Below are positions 26,566 through 33,698 of a DNA stretch of 64,000 nt, piece after piece. Every line of letters begins with the position of its first letter. Positions within the stretch are counted from its first letter, which is position 1. A program made the translations under genes and the position numbers. Source of the DNA: Methylocaldum marinum (lineage in GTDB: Bacteria > Pseudomonadota > Gammaproteobacteria > Methylococcales > Methylococcaceae). The notes under the pieces were generated by a model, which searched no databases, was not told the DNA's origin, and saw only the letters and a list, made by a program, of their open reading frames with translations. The stretch spans positions 2,084,395 through 2,148,394 of the forward strand of contig NZ_AP017928.1 of the NCBI RefSeq assembly GCF_003584645.1. The letters are read 5' to 3'.

Positions 26566-26912
26566 GTACCGGGGAAGTGATTTTTGCGATAGTTGCACTG
26601 GTTTGTGTACTGAGTTGCCTGGTCGGAATTGTTGGTATGTACTTTATCGAGTGGGTTCTCATGCCCTGGCATCGCCGCCGGACCGGGCGCGAGCTGATCG
26701 AGCCGACCCCGCCCTTGCCCGGGGTGGCGGCCTTGACCCTCGGCCATTGCTTGGTATCACCTTGGTTCCAGAAAAGAACCGGTCACGTTATTACGATCGA
26801 CCTGGCACCACGCTGGTGGCGCTATATTGCCATTGTGACCATCTGGGCCGGATGGTGCTTCGGTGTGAGCTTTGTTGTAGCCGTGCTCCTGAAACCCGAT
26901 ATCCTCTTCTGA
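26562..26912 (+). CDS. Small membrane protein, candidate immunity protein (copy A)
   Basis: A 116-aa protein starting with GTG that overlaps the upstream stop codon, so it is translationally coupled. It has an N-terminal hydrophobic stretch (VIFAIVALVCVLSCLVGIVG plus MYFIEWVLM), a basic loop (PWHRRRTGRELI), a central conserved part (GHVITIDLAPRWWRYIAIV) and a C-terminal membrane segment (WAGWCFGVSFVVAVLL). Immunity proteins against pore-forming effectors are typically such polytopic inner-membrane proteins encoded directly after the toxin. Its C-terminal segment differs from copies B and C. Confidence 0.6.
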   Translation: MSTGEVIFAIVALVCVLSCLVGIVGMYFIEWVLMPWHRRRTGRELIEPTPPLPGVAALTLGHCLVSPWFQKRTGHVITIDLAPRWWRYIAIVTIWAGWCFGVSFVVAVLLKPDILF

Positions 26913-26998
26913 AAGTACCTGTTTGTGGACGGTTTCGCCGCCAACCGGACCTGTAGCCCCGCCCTCGGGCTCCCCTCGGACGGAACCTGTCTGCCTTG

Positions 26999-27052
26999 AT
27001 GCGCCATTGCCGGCGGCATCGGCAGTTTCGGTAACGGATACGGGCTAGAGCA
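26999..27052 (+). pseudogene. Glycine-zipper tail relic after immunity gene A
   Basis: The frame reads CAIAGGIGSFGNGYG, matching the CAIVGGIGSFGGGYA segment of the effector. It lies about 90 bp after the immunity stop, without the rest of the gene. It looks like the surviving end of an older effector copy. The stretch 26913-27406 otherwise holds only repeats and the promoter of cassette B. Confidence 0.5.
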
Positions 27053-27345
27053 TTTTCATACCGACTTTGCGGCTATTCGCGCGTGGATACCTTCTTGGGA
27101 ATCCAGCGGCAAACCGCGGGCCGAGCCGCGTGATGTCGCGAAGGGATTCGCGACCTAATGGGGTAGGTCGGCAATCCCTTGCCGACGAAGACGCTCGGTC
27201 GGAGCGTGAACGTCGGGAAGGGATTCCCGACCTACAGGGTGCACGATCGTAGGTCGGCAATCCTTTGCCGACGCCACCGCCGGGCCGATGCGTTCGTCGG
27301 CAAAGGATTGCCGACCTACTAAGGCTACTAAGGCTTCTTTCACCA

Positions 27346-27373
27346 TTGACCTTGGGGGAAATACGTCTATTCT
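27346..27373 (+). promoter_or_regulatory. Sigma-70-type promoter of cassette B
   Basis: TTGACC-N16-TATTCT, the same as in cassette A, upstream of the ATG at 27407. A short tandem CTACTAAGG duplication lies just before it. Confidence 0.5.
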
Positions 27374-27406
27374 TTCCGAAATTCGCATCGAGGAGAGCAA
27401 GGACAC

Positions 27407-28423
27407 ATGGCTGAAACGCGGACCAAACCCCATTTTTCGATCGTCGAGAAGCCCGTCATGGCGGTAGACCACGCCCGCGAGGTCTACCACAACCCGGATT
27501 CGGCCAATCTGGCCTGGTTCTTCCAGCTCAACGGGATCACGGAGGACACCGTCCTGAAACCGGGAACCATGCTGGTCGTACCGACCGGTCAGGCCTGCAC
27601 GGCCGCCGAGGTCCAGCTTGCCGCCAACCTGCGCGACCCTCGGTTCTGGCCGCGCGGCATCCGGGGACCGATCGAACACCCGGAGATCACCAACCGGCTT
27701 TACGAACTGCTGGAGTATACGCAGACGCTGCAGACGCCCGGCGGGCTCGGGGCTTATGCCTACGCCGGGCAGCGTCAGATCGAAGATATCACCAAGATTC
27801 TCAACGAGCTTCAGAAACTCTACCAGGACACCTATTCGGCCTCGGGCAAGTTGAGCGGCGCGGCCTTCCAGCACCGCCGCCGGGAACTGCTGAACCGGCT
27901 CGACGGCTCGCTGCGCGGCTGGTTGCGCCGCGGCCTGGTCGGTCCCGACGAACCGCTCATCCGCCGCAGGCTGGGTCTCTCCAGCAAGCGCATCGTTCAC
28001 CGCTGGCGGCAGGCGGGCTCCGCTGCCGGCGGGATACCGGAGCTGCGTCAACGGATCGCCGGGCTGAACCGGGCAGCCGGACAGGCCAAGGCGCTCGGCC
28101 ATATCGGCATCGCCCTGGATACCGCCTGGTCGGCGGCCGAAATCAAGCGCCACATCGAGGAAAACCGCCCGGACCGGAACCGGCGCATAGTCAGCGAAAC
28201 CGGGCGACTGGGTGGCAGTCTCTTGGGCGGCGCAGCGGGCGGCTACGGCGCCTACGGGGCCTGCAACCTTGCCTTCGGTGTACCTACGGGTGGGTCCAGC
28301 CTGCTCTGGTGCGCCATTGTCGGGGGCATAGGCAGCTTCGGTGGAGGATATGCGGGCAGCATACTTGGTTCGAAAGGCGGCGAGTCAATCTACGACGTGA
28401 CGGAAAGGGTGGCCGACTGGTGA
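27407..28423 (+). CDS. LysM-like, glycine-zipper protein, candidate effector (copy B)
   Basis: A 338-aa near-duplicate of copy A. Differences are few and cluster toward the glycine zipper: EAGRL becomes ETGRL, GLCNLAFGVAT becomes GACNLAFGVPT, and the tail GGGYVGSKGVPILGES becomes GGGYAGSILGSKGGES before the shared SIYDVTERVADW end. This concentration of changes near the end of the protein, beside a matching change in the downstream membrane protein, is what specificity divergence of effector/immunity pairs looks like. It keeps the GTGA overlap with the next gene. Confidence 0.6.
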   Translation: MAETRTKPHFSIVEKPVMAVDHAREVYHNPDSANLAWFFQLNGITEDTVLKPGTMLVVPTGQACTAAEVQLAANLRDPRFWPRGIRGPIEHPEITNRLYELLEYTQTLQTPGGLGAYAYAGQRQIEDITKILNELQKLYQDTYSASGKLSGAAFQHRRRELLNRLDGSLRGWLRRGLVGPDEPLIRRRLGLSSKRIVHRWRQAGSAAGGIPELRQRIAGLNRAAGQAKALGHIGIALDTAWSAAEIKRHIEENRPDRNRRIVSETGRLGGSLLGGAAGGYGAYGACNLAFGVPTGGSSLLWCAIVGGIGSFGGGYAGSILGSKGGESIYDVTERVADW

Positions 28424-28752
28424 GTATCGGGGACGTGATTATTGCGGTAGTAGCCCTGATTTGGGGCGTAAGTTGCCTGGTCGGAATTGTTGGTATGTAC
28501 TTTATCGAGTGGGTTCTCATGCCCTGGCATCGCCGCCGGACCGGGCGCGAGCTGATCAAGCCGACCCCGCCCTTGCCCGGGGTGGCGGCCTTGACCCTCG
28601 GACATTGCTTGGTATCACCTTGGTTCCAGAAAAGAACCGGTCACGTGATTACGATCGACCTGGCGCCGCGCTGGTGGCGCTATATTGCCATTGTGACCAT
28701 CTGGGCAACCTGGATTTTTATCCCGAGTTCCGTTGTACTCATCTTCGTTTGA
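28420..28752 (+). CDS. Small membrane protein, candidate immunity protein (copy B)
   Basis: A 110-aa counterpart of copy A with a diverged N-terminal membrane segment (MSIGDVIIAVVALIWGVSC) and a different C-terminus (WATWIFIPSSVVLIFV), while the middle (YFIEWVLMPWHRRRTGRELI to PRWWRYIAIVTIW) is nearly identical. GTG start overlapping the effector stop. Confidence 0.6.
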   Translation: MSIGDVIIAVVALIWGVSCLVGIVGMYFIEWVLMPWHRRRTGRELIKPTPPLPGVAALTLGHCLVSPWFQKRTGHVITIDLAPRWWRYIAIVTIWATWIFIPSSVVLIFV

Positions 28753-28856
28753 TCCAATATCCTCTTCTGAAAGTACCTCTTTGTGGACGGTTTCGCCGCC
28801 AACCGGACCTGTAGCCCCGCCCTCGGGCTCCCCTCGGACGGAACCTGTCTGCCTTG

Positions 28857-28909
28857 ATGCGCCATTGCCGGCGGCATCGGCAGCTTCGGTAACGGAGACG
28901 GACTAGAGC
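28857..28909 (+). pseudogene. Glycine-zipper tail relic after immunity gene B
   Basis: Same relic as at 26999-27052 (CAIAGGIGSFGNGDG here), at the same distance after the immunity gene. The remainder of 28753-29146 is the duplicated tail of the cassette and repeat units, with no other gene. Confidence 0.45.
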
Positions 28910-29146
28910 ATTTTCATACCGGCTTTACGGCTATTCGCGCGTGGATACCTTCTTGGGAATCCAGCGGCAAACCGCGGGCCGAGCCGCGTGATGTCGCGAA
29001 GGGATTCGCAACCTAATGGGGTAGGTCGGCAATCCCTTGCCGACGAAGACGCTCGGTCGGAGCGTGAACGTCGGGAAAGGATTCCCGACCTACAGGGTGG
29101 TCTGGTCGTATGGTCGGCAATCCTTTGCCGACGAACCCCTTGGCCC

Positions 29147-29290
29147 GACGGCTACTGGTGGGTCCAGCCTGCCTTGGCGTGCCCTCGTCGGGTCATCGGC
29201 AGTTTCGGCGGTGGATAGGCAGGCAGCATAGTTGGTTCGAAAGGCGGCGAGTTAATCTACGACGTGACGGAAAGGGTGGCCGACTGGTGA
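29147..29290 (+). pseudogene. 3' remnant of a third effector copy
   Basis: About 45 codons corresponding to the zipper and SxYDVTERVADW end of the effector are recognisable, but with an in-frame TAG (GGTGGATAG near 29217) and small deletions. No start, LysM part or promoter remain. Confidence 0.65.
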
Positions 29291-29619
29291 GCACCGGGGA
29301 GGTGATTTTTGCGATAGTTGCACTGGTTTGTGTACTGAGTTGCCTGGTCGGAATTGTTGGTGTGTACTTTATCGAGTGGGTTCTCATGCCCTGGCATCGC
29401 CGCCGGACCGGGCGCGAGCTGATCAAGCCGACCCCGCCCTTGCCCGGGGTGGCGGCCTTGACCCTCGGACATTGCTTGGTATCACCTTGGTTCCAGAAAA
29501 GAACCGGTCACGTGATTACGATCGACCTGGCGCCGCGCTGGTGGCGCTATATTGCCATTGTGACCATCTGGGCAACCTGGATTTTTATCCCGAGTTCCGT
29601 TGTACTCATCTTCGTTTGA
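29287..29619 (+). CDS. Orphan candidate immunity protein (copy C), mosaic
   Basis: A 110-aa intact gene following the dead effector. Its N-terminal half (MSTGEVIFAIVALVCVLSCL) equals copy A, and its C-terminal half (WATWIFIPSSVVLIFV) equals copy B, so it is a recombinant of the two. Orphan immunity genes kept without their toxin are common in effector arrays. Expression would depend on upstream readthrough, as the cassette promoter is gone. Confidence 0.55.
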   Translation: MSTGEVIFAIVALVCVLSCLVGIVGVYFIEWVLMPWHRRRTGRELIKPTPPLPGVAALTLGHCLVSPWFQKRTGHVITIDLAPRWWRYIAIVTIWATWIFIPSSVVLIFV

Positions 29620-29750
29620 TCCAATATCCTCTTCTGAAAGTACCTCTTTGTGGACGGTTTCGCCGGCAACTGGACCTGTAGCCGGACCGATGCATTCGTC
29701 GGCAAAGGATTGCCGACCTACGCGTTGCAACTCGCGTTCTACCCAGCTTT

Positions 29751-29981
29751 TTAGCCGATGTTATAGCGCGTGGCATACTCCTGCAGGGCGCCGGGGCCCA
29801 GTCGCCGGTGCAACTGCTCGCCCACGCCGATCATCAATGCGCGCCAGTAGGGAGCGGCGTCTTCGGGCGCTGCCGCCTTGCTGCAGCGGGCCTTATGCAG
29901 GGCTTCAAACAATTGGTCCACGCTCATTTCCGGCAGGCTTGCCAGAAAAGCGCGAAGCTGGGCTTCCTGCTCTGGTGTCAT
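29751..29981 (-). CDS. Small helical protein, unknown
   Basis: A 76-aa acidic helical protein (MTPEQEAQLRAFLASLPEMS...). The ATG at 29981 is chosen because GAGGAG lies six bases upstream; the frame extends further only through a TTG at 30029. It follows the Rieske protein gene by about 80 bp on the same strand and may be its accessory. No family recognised. Confidence 0.5.
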   Translation of the reverse strand: MTPEQEAQLRAFLASLPEMSVDQLFEALHKARCSKAAAPEDAAPYWRALMIGVGEQLHRRLGPGALQEYATRYNIG

Positions 29982-30063
29982 CTCGAACTCCTCGCACAAA
30001 TTGTCCGCGAAGCTCCGCTTCCCGGCCAAAACTCATTCGGCTGCAATCCGGATGTCCGAAAAC

Positions 30064-30459
30064 TCAACCCGGGTCGATGTCCAGGCCATCTTCCTCGGCC
30101 AACTCCACGCCGGTGACGCAGACATCGCCGTCGTCGATGATCAGTTCGACCTGGGTGAGTTGCTTGCCCTGGCAAGGCCCGATAAAGCAGTGCCCGGTGT
30201 CGATATCGAACTGGGCGCGATGTTTGCCGCAGGTCAGGAAGTTGCCGTCTTCATCCATGAACTGCCCGGGTACGGTATCCAGCCGGCTGCCGGCATGCGG
30301 GCAGACATTTTCGTACCCGAAAAAGCGGCTGCCTTTGCGCGCGACCAGAATCGGCCAAGGCTTTACCTCCCCTTCGTCGGTTCGGATAGCCAGCCAAAAG
30401 CCCCGCGCCTGTTCTTCTTCGATTTCGTTCGCACGGCAAATCACAAAGAGTTCATTCAT
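30064..30459 (-). CDS. Rieske [2Fe-2S] domain protein
   Basis: A 131-aa protein with cluster ligands in VCPHAGSRLD (about residues 53-62) and LTCGKHRAQFD (about 76-86). The frame is open further upstream to 30732, but the Met at 30459 (MNELFVICRANEIEEEQARG), preceded by GGAAA, gives a normal single-domain Rieske protein beginning just before the first strand. Probably an electron carrier for an oxygenase not present here. An acidic C-terminal tail (VELAEEDGLDIDPG) is unusual. Confidence 0.75.
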   Translation of the reverse strand: MNELFVICRANEIEEEQARGFWLAIRTDEGEVKPWPILVARKGSRFFGYENVCPHAGSRLDTVPGQFMDEDGNFLTCGKHRAQFDIDTGHCFIGPCQGKQLTQVELIIDDGDVCVTGVELAEEDGLDIDPG

Positions 30460-30800
30460 ATTGCGTTTCCAAAGTTGAGGATAAGACCCAAGCGCGGCGG
30501 ACAGCGTCTGGGTGACGTTGCGCTCGGAATTCATCAAGCAATTCTGATACCAGAAACGAATTCGGACGAACCCGTTCGGTTTCCACTGGCGGACAGACAC
30601 TTGCGGCTTTGCGGTTAAAGGCGTATGGAGGAAATCCGACAATGTTTGTCGCGAAAGCGCCGCGCCGCCATGGGTAACCGGCTCGGCGCGGCGAGGATTG
30701 ACGGATGCCCTGGGCTGACAAAGCGGAGCCATTTATGGGAAGCTCCCCTCCGGCAGATCTCGCGAACGGCGGAACTGTATTTCCGCCGCCCGGACGCTGG

Positions 30801-32126
30801 TCATTTCAAATAATCCGCCATGCTTTTGCGGCCCTTCAGAACAACCCACAAGACCACGCCGGCCATCACGCTGACGACAGACCAAAGCAGCAGGATCTCG
30901 CTTCGATACGGGTCATTCTCCATGTCGGCCTTTGGCAGAAGGTGGCTGACGTCCGTCATGACCGGCTTTTCATGCTTATTATTTGAAATAGGCGCCGCGT
31001 ATAAAAACAATCGCCCGTCCTTCGGACTGAACACCATGGATTGGAAAGTCTTCGCGTTGAAAATCGCCTGATGCCGGTTCGCCGTATCGAACATGATTCT
31101 CGTCAGATCGTCGATCTGCGCGGTACGCCCTCCCGGCTCGAATACCGCCAACTCCCCGAACCGTTGCCAACGATAGATATCCTTGCTTTCTATACAATTC
31201 GAAGGCGACTCCTCCGAAACGAAACAATTTACGACCGCTATTTGATCCTTTTTCCCCCATGGCATCTCCGGCCGCGTCGGCGTGCTCGGCGTTCTCAAAT
31301 GCGAGGCTTTGCCGTCGGGCTGCTCCAGGACCCGGATCTCGTCCCGATCGGCCATCAGCACGTTGTGGCTGAAAGGAAATTGCTGCGCCATCAGGAATTC
31401 TGCCGCGGCGCCGACAGTCGCCTCGTTTTCCAGGGTCTTTCTAAGATCGAAAACAATCGAGTGCGCGCCTGCGGCCGGCTGCGAATATCGTATTCCCAAC
31501 GGCGAATCCAGGTGAGCAAGGTATAAGCCATGATTATTGAATCCCGAAATTACCCCGATATAGCCGGCAAAGCCGATATTCACCAGGACGTCTTTTCCGT
31601 AGTCATAAACGGTTATGGCTTGAAGGCTTCGCAAATCTTCGGTGGTATCCCAATCCACGTTTCTGCCGACGAGGGGAGCATGGGTTGCGGAAACATTGCC
31701 CAAAACGCCGAAACCGGAACAATTCGTTCTGCGGCCCACATCGGGCATCAATTGGAAGAACCATAACTCGTTCAGCGAAAGGAATCCGTCGCCCAGACGA
31801 TCCTTTCCGGATATCTGCCAAGTCGAGGCCATGGCGGATAACTCTTCCTGATACGCCGGATCGATATTCACCCTGATGATGTCCATCCCGGACCTCACCC
31901 ATTGGTTGAACTGATCTTGCCTGATAAACCCCGCCAAATAGCTGTCATAAATTCTTTCGATATCGGGGAACGCCGATTTTATCGCCCTTCCCAATTCCGC
32001 TCCGATCTCCCTGCCGGTTTTCCCCTCGGCGTCGACCTGAAATACCCTGATCTCGTTCTGGGCGGCGACACTCCAGGCCGGATGCCAAGCCGATACCATA
32101 ATGAGAAAAGCCAAAGCGATTTTCAT
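30801..32126 (-). CDS. C45-family Ntn-hydrolase / acyltransferase, membrane-anchored
   Basis: About 441 aa. The Met at 32126 (preceded by GGAG) is chosen because it opens a signal peptide, MKIALAFLIMVSAWHPAWS; the frame otherwise extends to 32315. The middle carries the family hallmark of an autoprocessed Cys nucleophile, TNCSGFGVLGN (about residue 135), then GRNVDWD and GFNNHGLYLAH, as in acyl-CoA:6-aminopenicillanate acyltransferase-like proteins. These cleave or form amide bonds after self-cleavage before the Cys. A single C-terminal membrane helix (ILLLWSVVSVMAGVVLWVVL) would tether it, facing the periplasm. The substrate is unknown. Confidence 0.7.
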   Translation of the reverse strand: MKIALAFLIMVSAWHPAWSVAAQNEIRVFQVDAEGKTGREIGAELGRAIKSAFPDIERIYDSYLAGFIRQDQFNQWVRSGMDIIRVNIDPAYQEELSAMASTWQISGKDRLGDGFLSLNELWFFQLMPDVGRRTNCSGFGVLGNVSATHAPLVGRNVDWDTTEDLRSLQAITVYDYGKDVLVNIGFAGYIGVISGFNNHGLYLAHLDSPLGIRYSQPAAGAHSIVFDLRKTLENEATVGAAAEFLMAQQFPFSHNVLMADRDEIRVLEQPDGKASHLRTPSTPTRPEMPWGKKDQIAVVNCFVSEESPSNCIESKDIYRWQRFGELAVFEPGGRTAQIDDLTRIMFDTANRHQAIFNAKTFQSMVFSPKDGRLFLYAAPISNNKHEKPVMTDVSHLLPKADMENDPYRSEILLLWSVVSVMAGVVLWVVLKGRKSMADYLK

Positions 32127-32649
32127 GCAGAATGGCTCCGATTCACCGATACGCTGTCCTGTATTTTCGGTAAACCATTCGCCAGGCCGCATGCGTACGG
32201 ATTCGTAATCCTCGGTTGGTAAAACCTGTATCGCCTCGAGATACTTCTTGCATTGGTCATTCATCGGAAGAGCAGAACGAATATCGGTTTCTTTCCTTGC
32301 GCTATCCTTCTTCACTTGAAAACCCGAGCTCGGCGCATCGGAAGACGGTCGGTGCGATATTATCCGTTACCCTCGCCGAAAAGCGAGAGAATCGAAATGT
32401 AGGTCAAGCGCCCGGGTATCGCCCGCACCAAAAGTCGTACCACACACTTAAACATCTATTTCGAATCACGAGATCGAAAATAGCGATTACCGGATTGCGC
32501 GACCATGCCATCGATACATGCAAAGAATAGATTGCCCGGACACGGATCGACGAGATCTCGGCAACAGTACGAGGCTCCGATCGCCGACTCCCCGACTCGC
32601 AGCCCGGATGCAGCTTGAAGCCGTGTGCCGAGCGGCCGCTGAGACCCGC
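32127..32649. other. Divergent intergenic region
   Basis: Promoter space between the C45 hydrolase (leftward) and the response regulator (rightward). Both flanking frames extend into it (to 32315 and from 32518), but the extensions read as non-genic. No hairpin or RNA recognised. Confidence 0.4.
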
Positions 32650-33291
32650 GTGATCCGGCTCTTGCTGGTGGACGACGAAACCCTGGTGCGCCAGGGTCTT
32701 CGGCAGCTCTTCGAGCTCGAAGAAGACATCGTCGTGGCCGGAGAAGCCGGCGACGGCGACGAGGCCTTGCGAATCATCACCCGGTCCCCCCCTGATGTCG
32801 TGCTGCTCGACGTGCGCATGCCGCGCATGTCGGGCATCGCGCTGCTTAAGGCGCTGCGCTGCGAAAACCGTCTACTTCCCACCATCCTGCTGACGACGTT
32901 CAATGATGAACAAGCCTTGCTCGAAGGCGTCCATAACGGCGCCAGGGGGTTTCTGCTCAAGGACGTGTCCTTCGAGCAACTGGCCGGTGCCGTGCGCCGG
33001 GTGGCAGCCGGCGAAACCCTGATTTCTCCCGAGATCACGGAGCGCTGCCGCCAGGTGCGAGCAGCCGGCTCCCGATCGTTTGAAAGTTCCGCTCCCCGAC
33101 GCTCGCTGACCGATCGCGAGATCGAAGTGCTCCGGTACCTGGCGAGCGGCTACAGGAACGGCGAACTGGCGGAAAAAATGGGAATCAGCGAGGGTACGGT
33201 CAAGAATCACGTCACCAGCATTCTCGCCAAGCTCGGGGTCAACGACCGGACCCGGGCGGTACTGAAAGCCCTGGAATTGGGATGGATCTGA
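32650..33291 (+). CDS. LuxR/NarL-family response regulator, orphan
   Basis: A 213-aa two-component regulator. The GTG at 32650 puts the start directly at the receiver (MIRLLLVDDETLVRQGLRQL); the longer frame from 32518 adds about 44 unlikely residues. The acidic pair DD, the phosphoacceptor Asp in VVLLDVRMPRMSG (about residue 54) and the Lys in GFLLKD are intact. The C-terminal LuxR helix-turn-helix is SLTDREIEVLRYLASGYRNG followed by ISEGTVKNHVTSILAKLGV. There is no histidine kinase nearby, so its sensor is elsewhere. Confidence 0.9.
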   Translation: MIRLLLVDDETLVRQGLRQLFELEEDIVVAGEAGDGDEALRIITRSPPDVVLLDVRMPRMSGIALLKALRCENRLLPTILLTTFNDEQALLEGVHNGARGFLLKDVSFEQLAGAVRRVAAGETLISPEITERCRQVRAAGSRSFESSAPRRSLTDREIEVLRYLASGYRNGELAEKMGISEGTVKNHVTSILAKLGVNDRTRAVLKALELGWI

Positions 33292-33366
33292 ACTCGATCG
33301 ACCCGGTCGCGTACGCCGCGGAAAGAGCGCAGGTAATTCCATTCGGCATTCGGGTGAACATTAATC

Positions 33367-33546
33367 GTAGGGTGGGTAGGGCGAAGCGAAACCCATCGAT
33401 GGTGGGTTAGTCCCTCGGCCCCACGTAAACCGCCGACCCTTCGACTTGGCTCAGGACAGGTTCGAGGTCGCTTGGTGGGTTACGGCGCACGCAAAGCGCC
33501 GTGATCGATCATCGGTCAGTGCTGATGTGCGCCTAACCCACCCTAC
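33367..33546. repeat. 180-bp inverted-repeat element (GTAGGGTGGG ends)
   Basis: GTAGGGTGGG at 33367-33376 is inverted as CCCACCCTAC at 33537-33546, with internal GGTGGGTTA copies and a CCCTTCGACTTGGCTCAGGA motif of the dispersed repeat class. A typical non-coding intergenic mobile repeat. The whole 33292-33698 interval has no gene. Confidence 0.65.
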
Positions 33547-33698
33547 GAAAATGAATGCCTTATTGAAAGCGATTTGGAATAAGACGGCTTGCCAAAACCC
33601 TGGTTTTGCGGATGGCCGTTAACACGGCGGAGTCCTGAACCGTGTAGATCGACCTTGCCGGAAAACTTCCGGACAGAACGGGCGCCCGGCGGATGCGC

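Larger units (their letters stand above)
25314..29721. repeat. Tandem triplication of an effector/immunity cassette
   Basis: Unit A (25314-27162), unit B (27163-29020) and shortened unit C (29021-29721) are near-identical along their shared parts, including the leading inverted repeats, the promoter, both genes and the tail. Unit C lacks promoter and nearly all of the first gene but keeps the second. Confidence 0.85.

Noticed and set aside
25314..29721. Regularly recurring short repeats suggesting a CRISPR array
   Set aside because: Copies alternate in orientation, spacing is irregular, the intervals are duplicated genes rather than unique spacers, and no cas gene is present.
30460..30732. 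N-terminal extension of the Rieske protein
   Set aside because: The extra 91 residues lack any family resemblance and a better start with a ribosome site lies at 30459.
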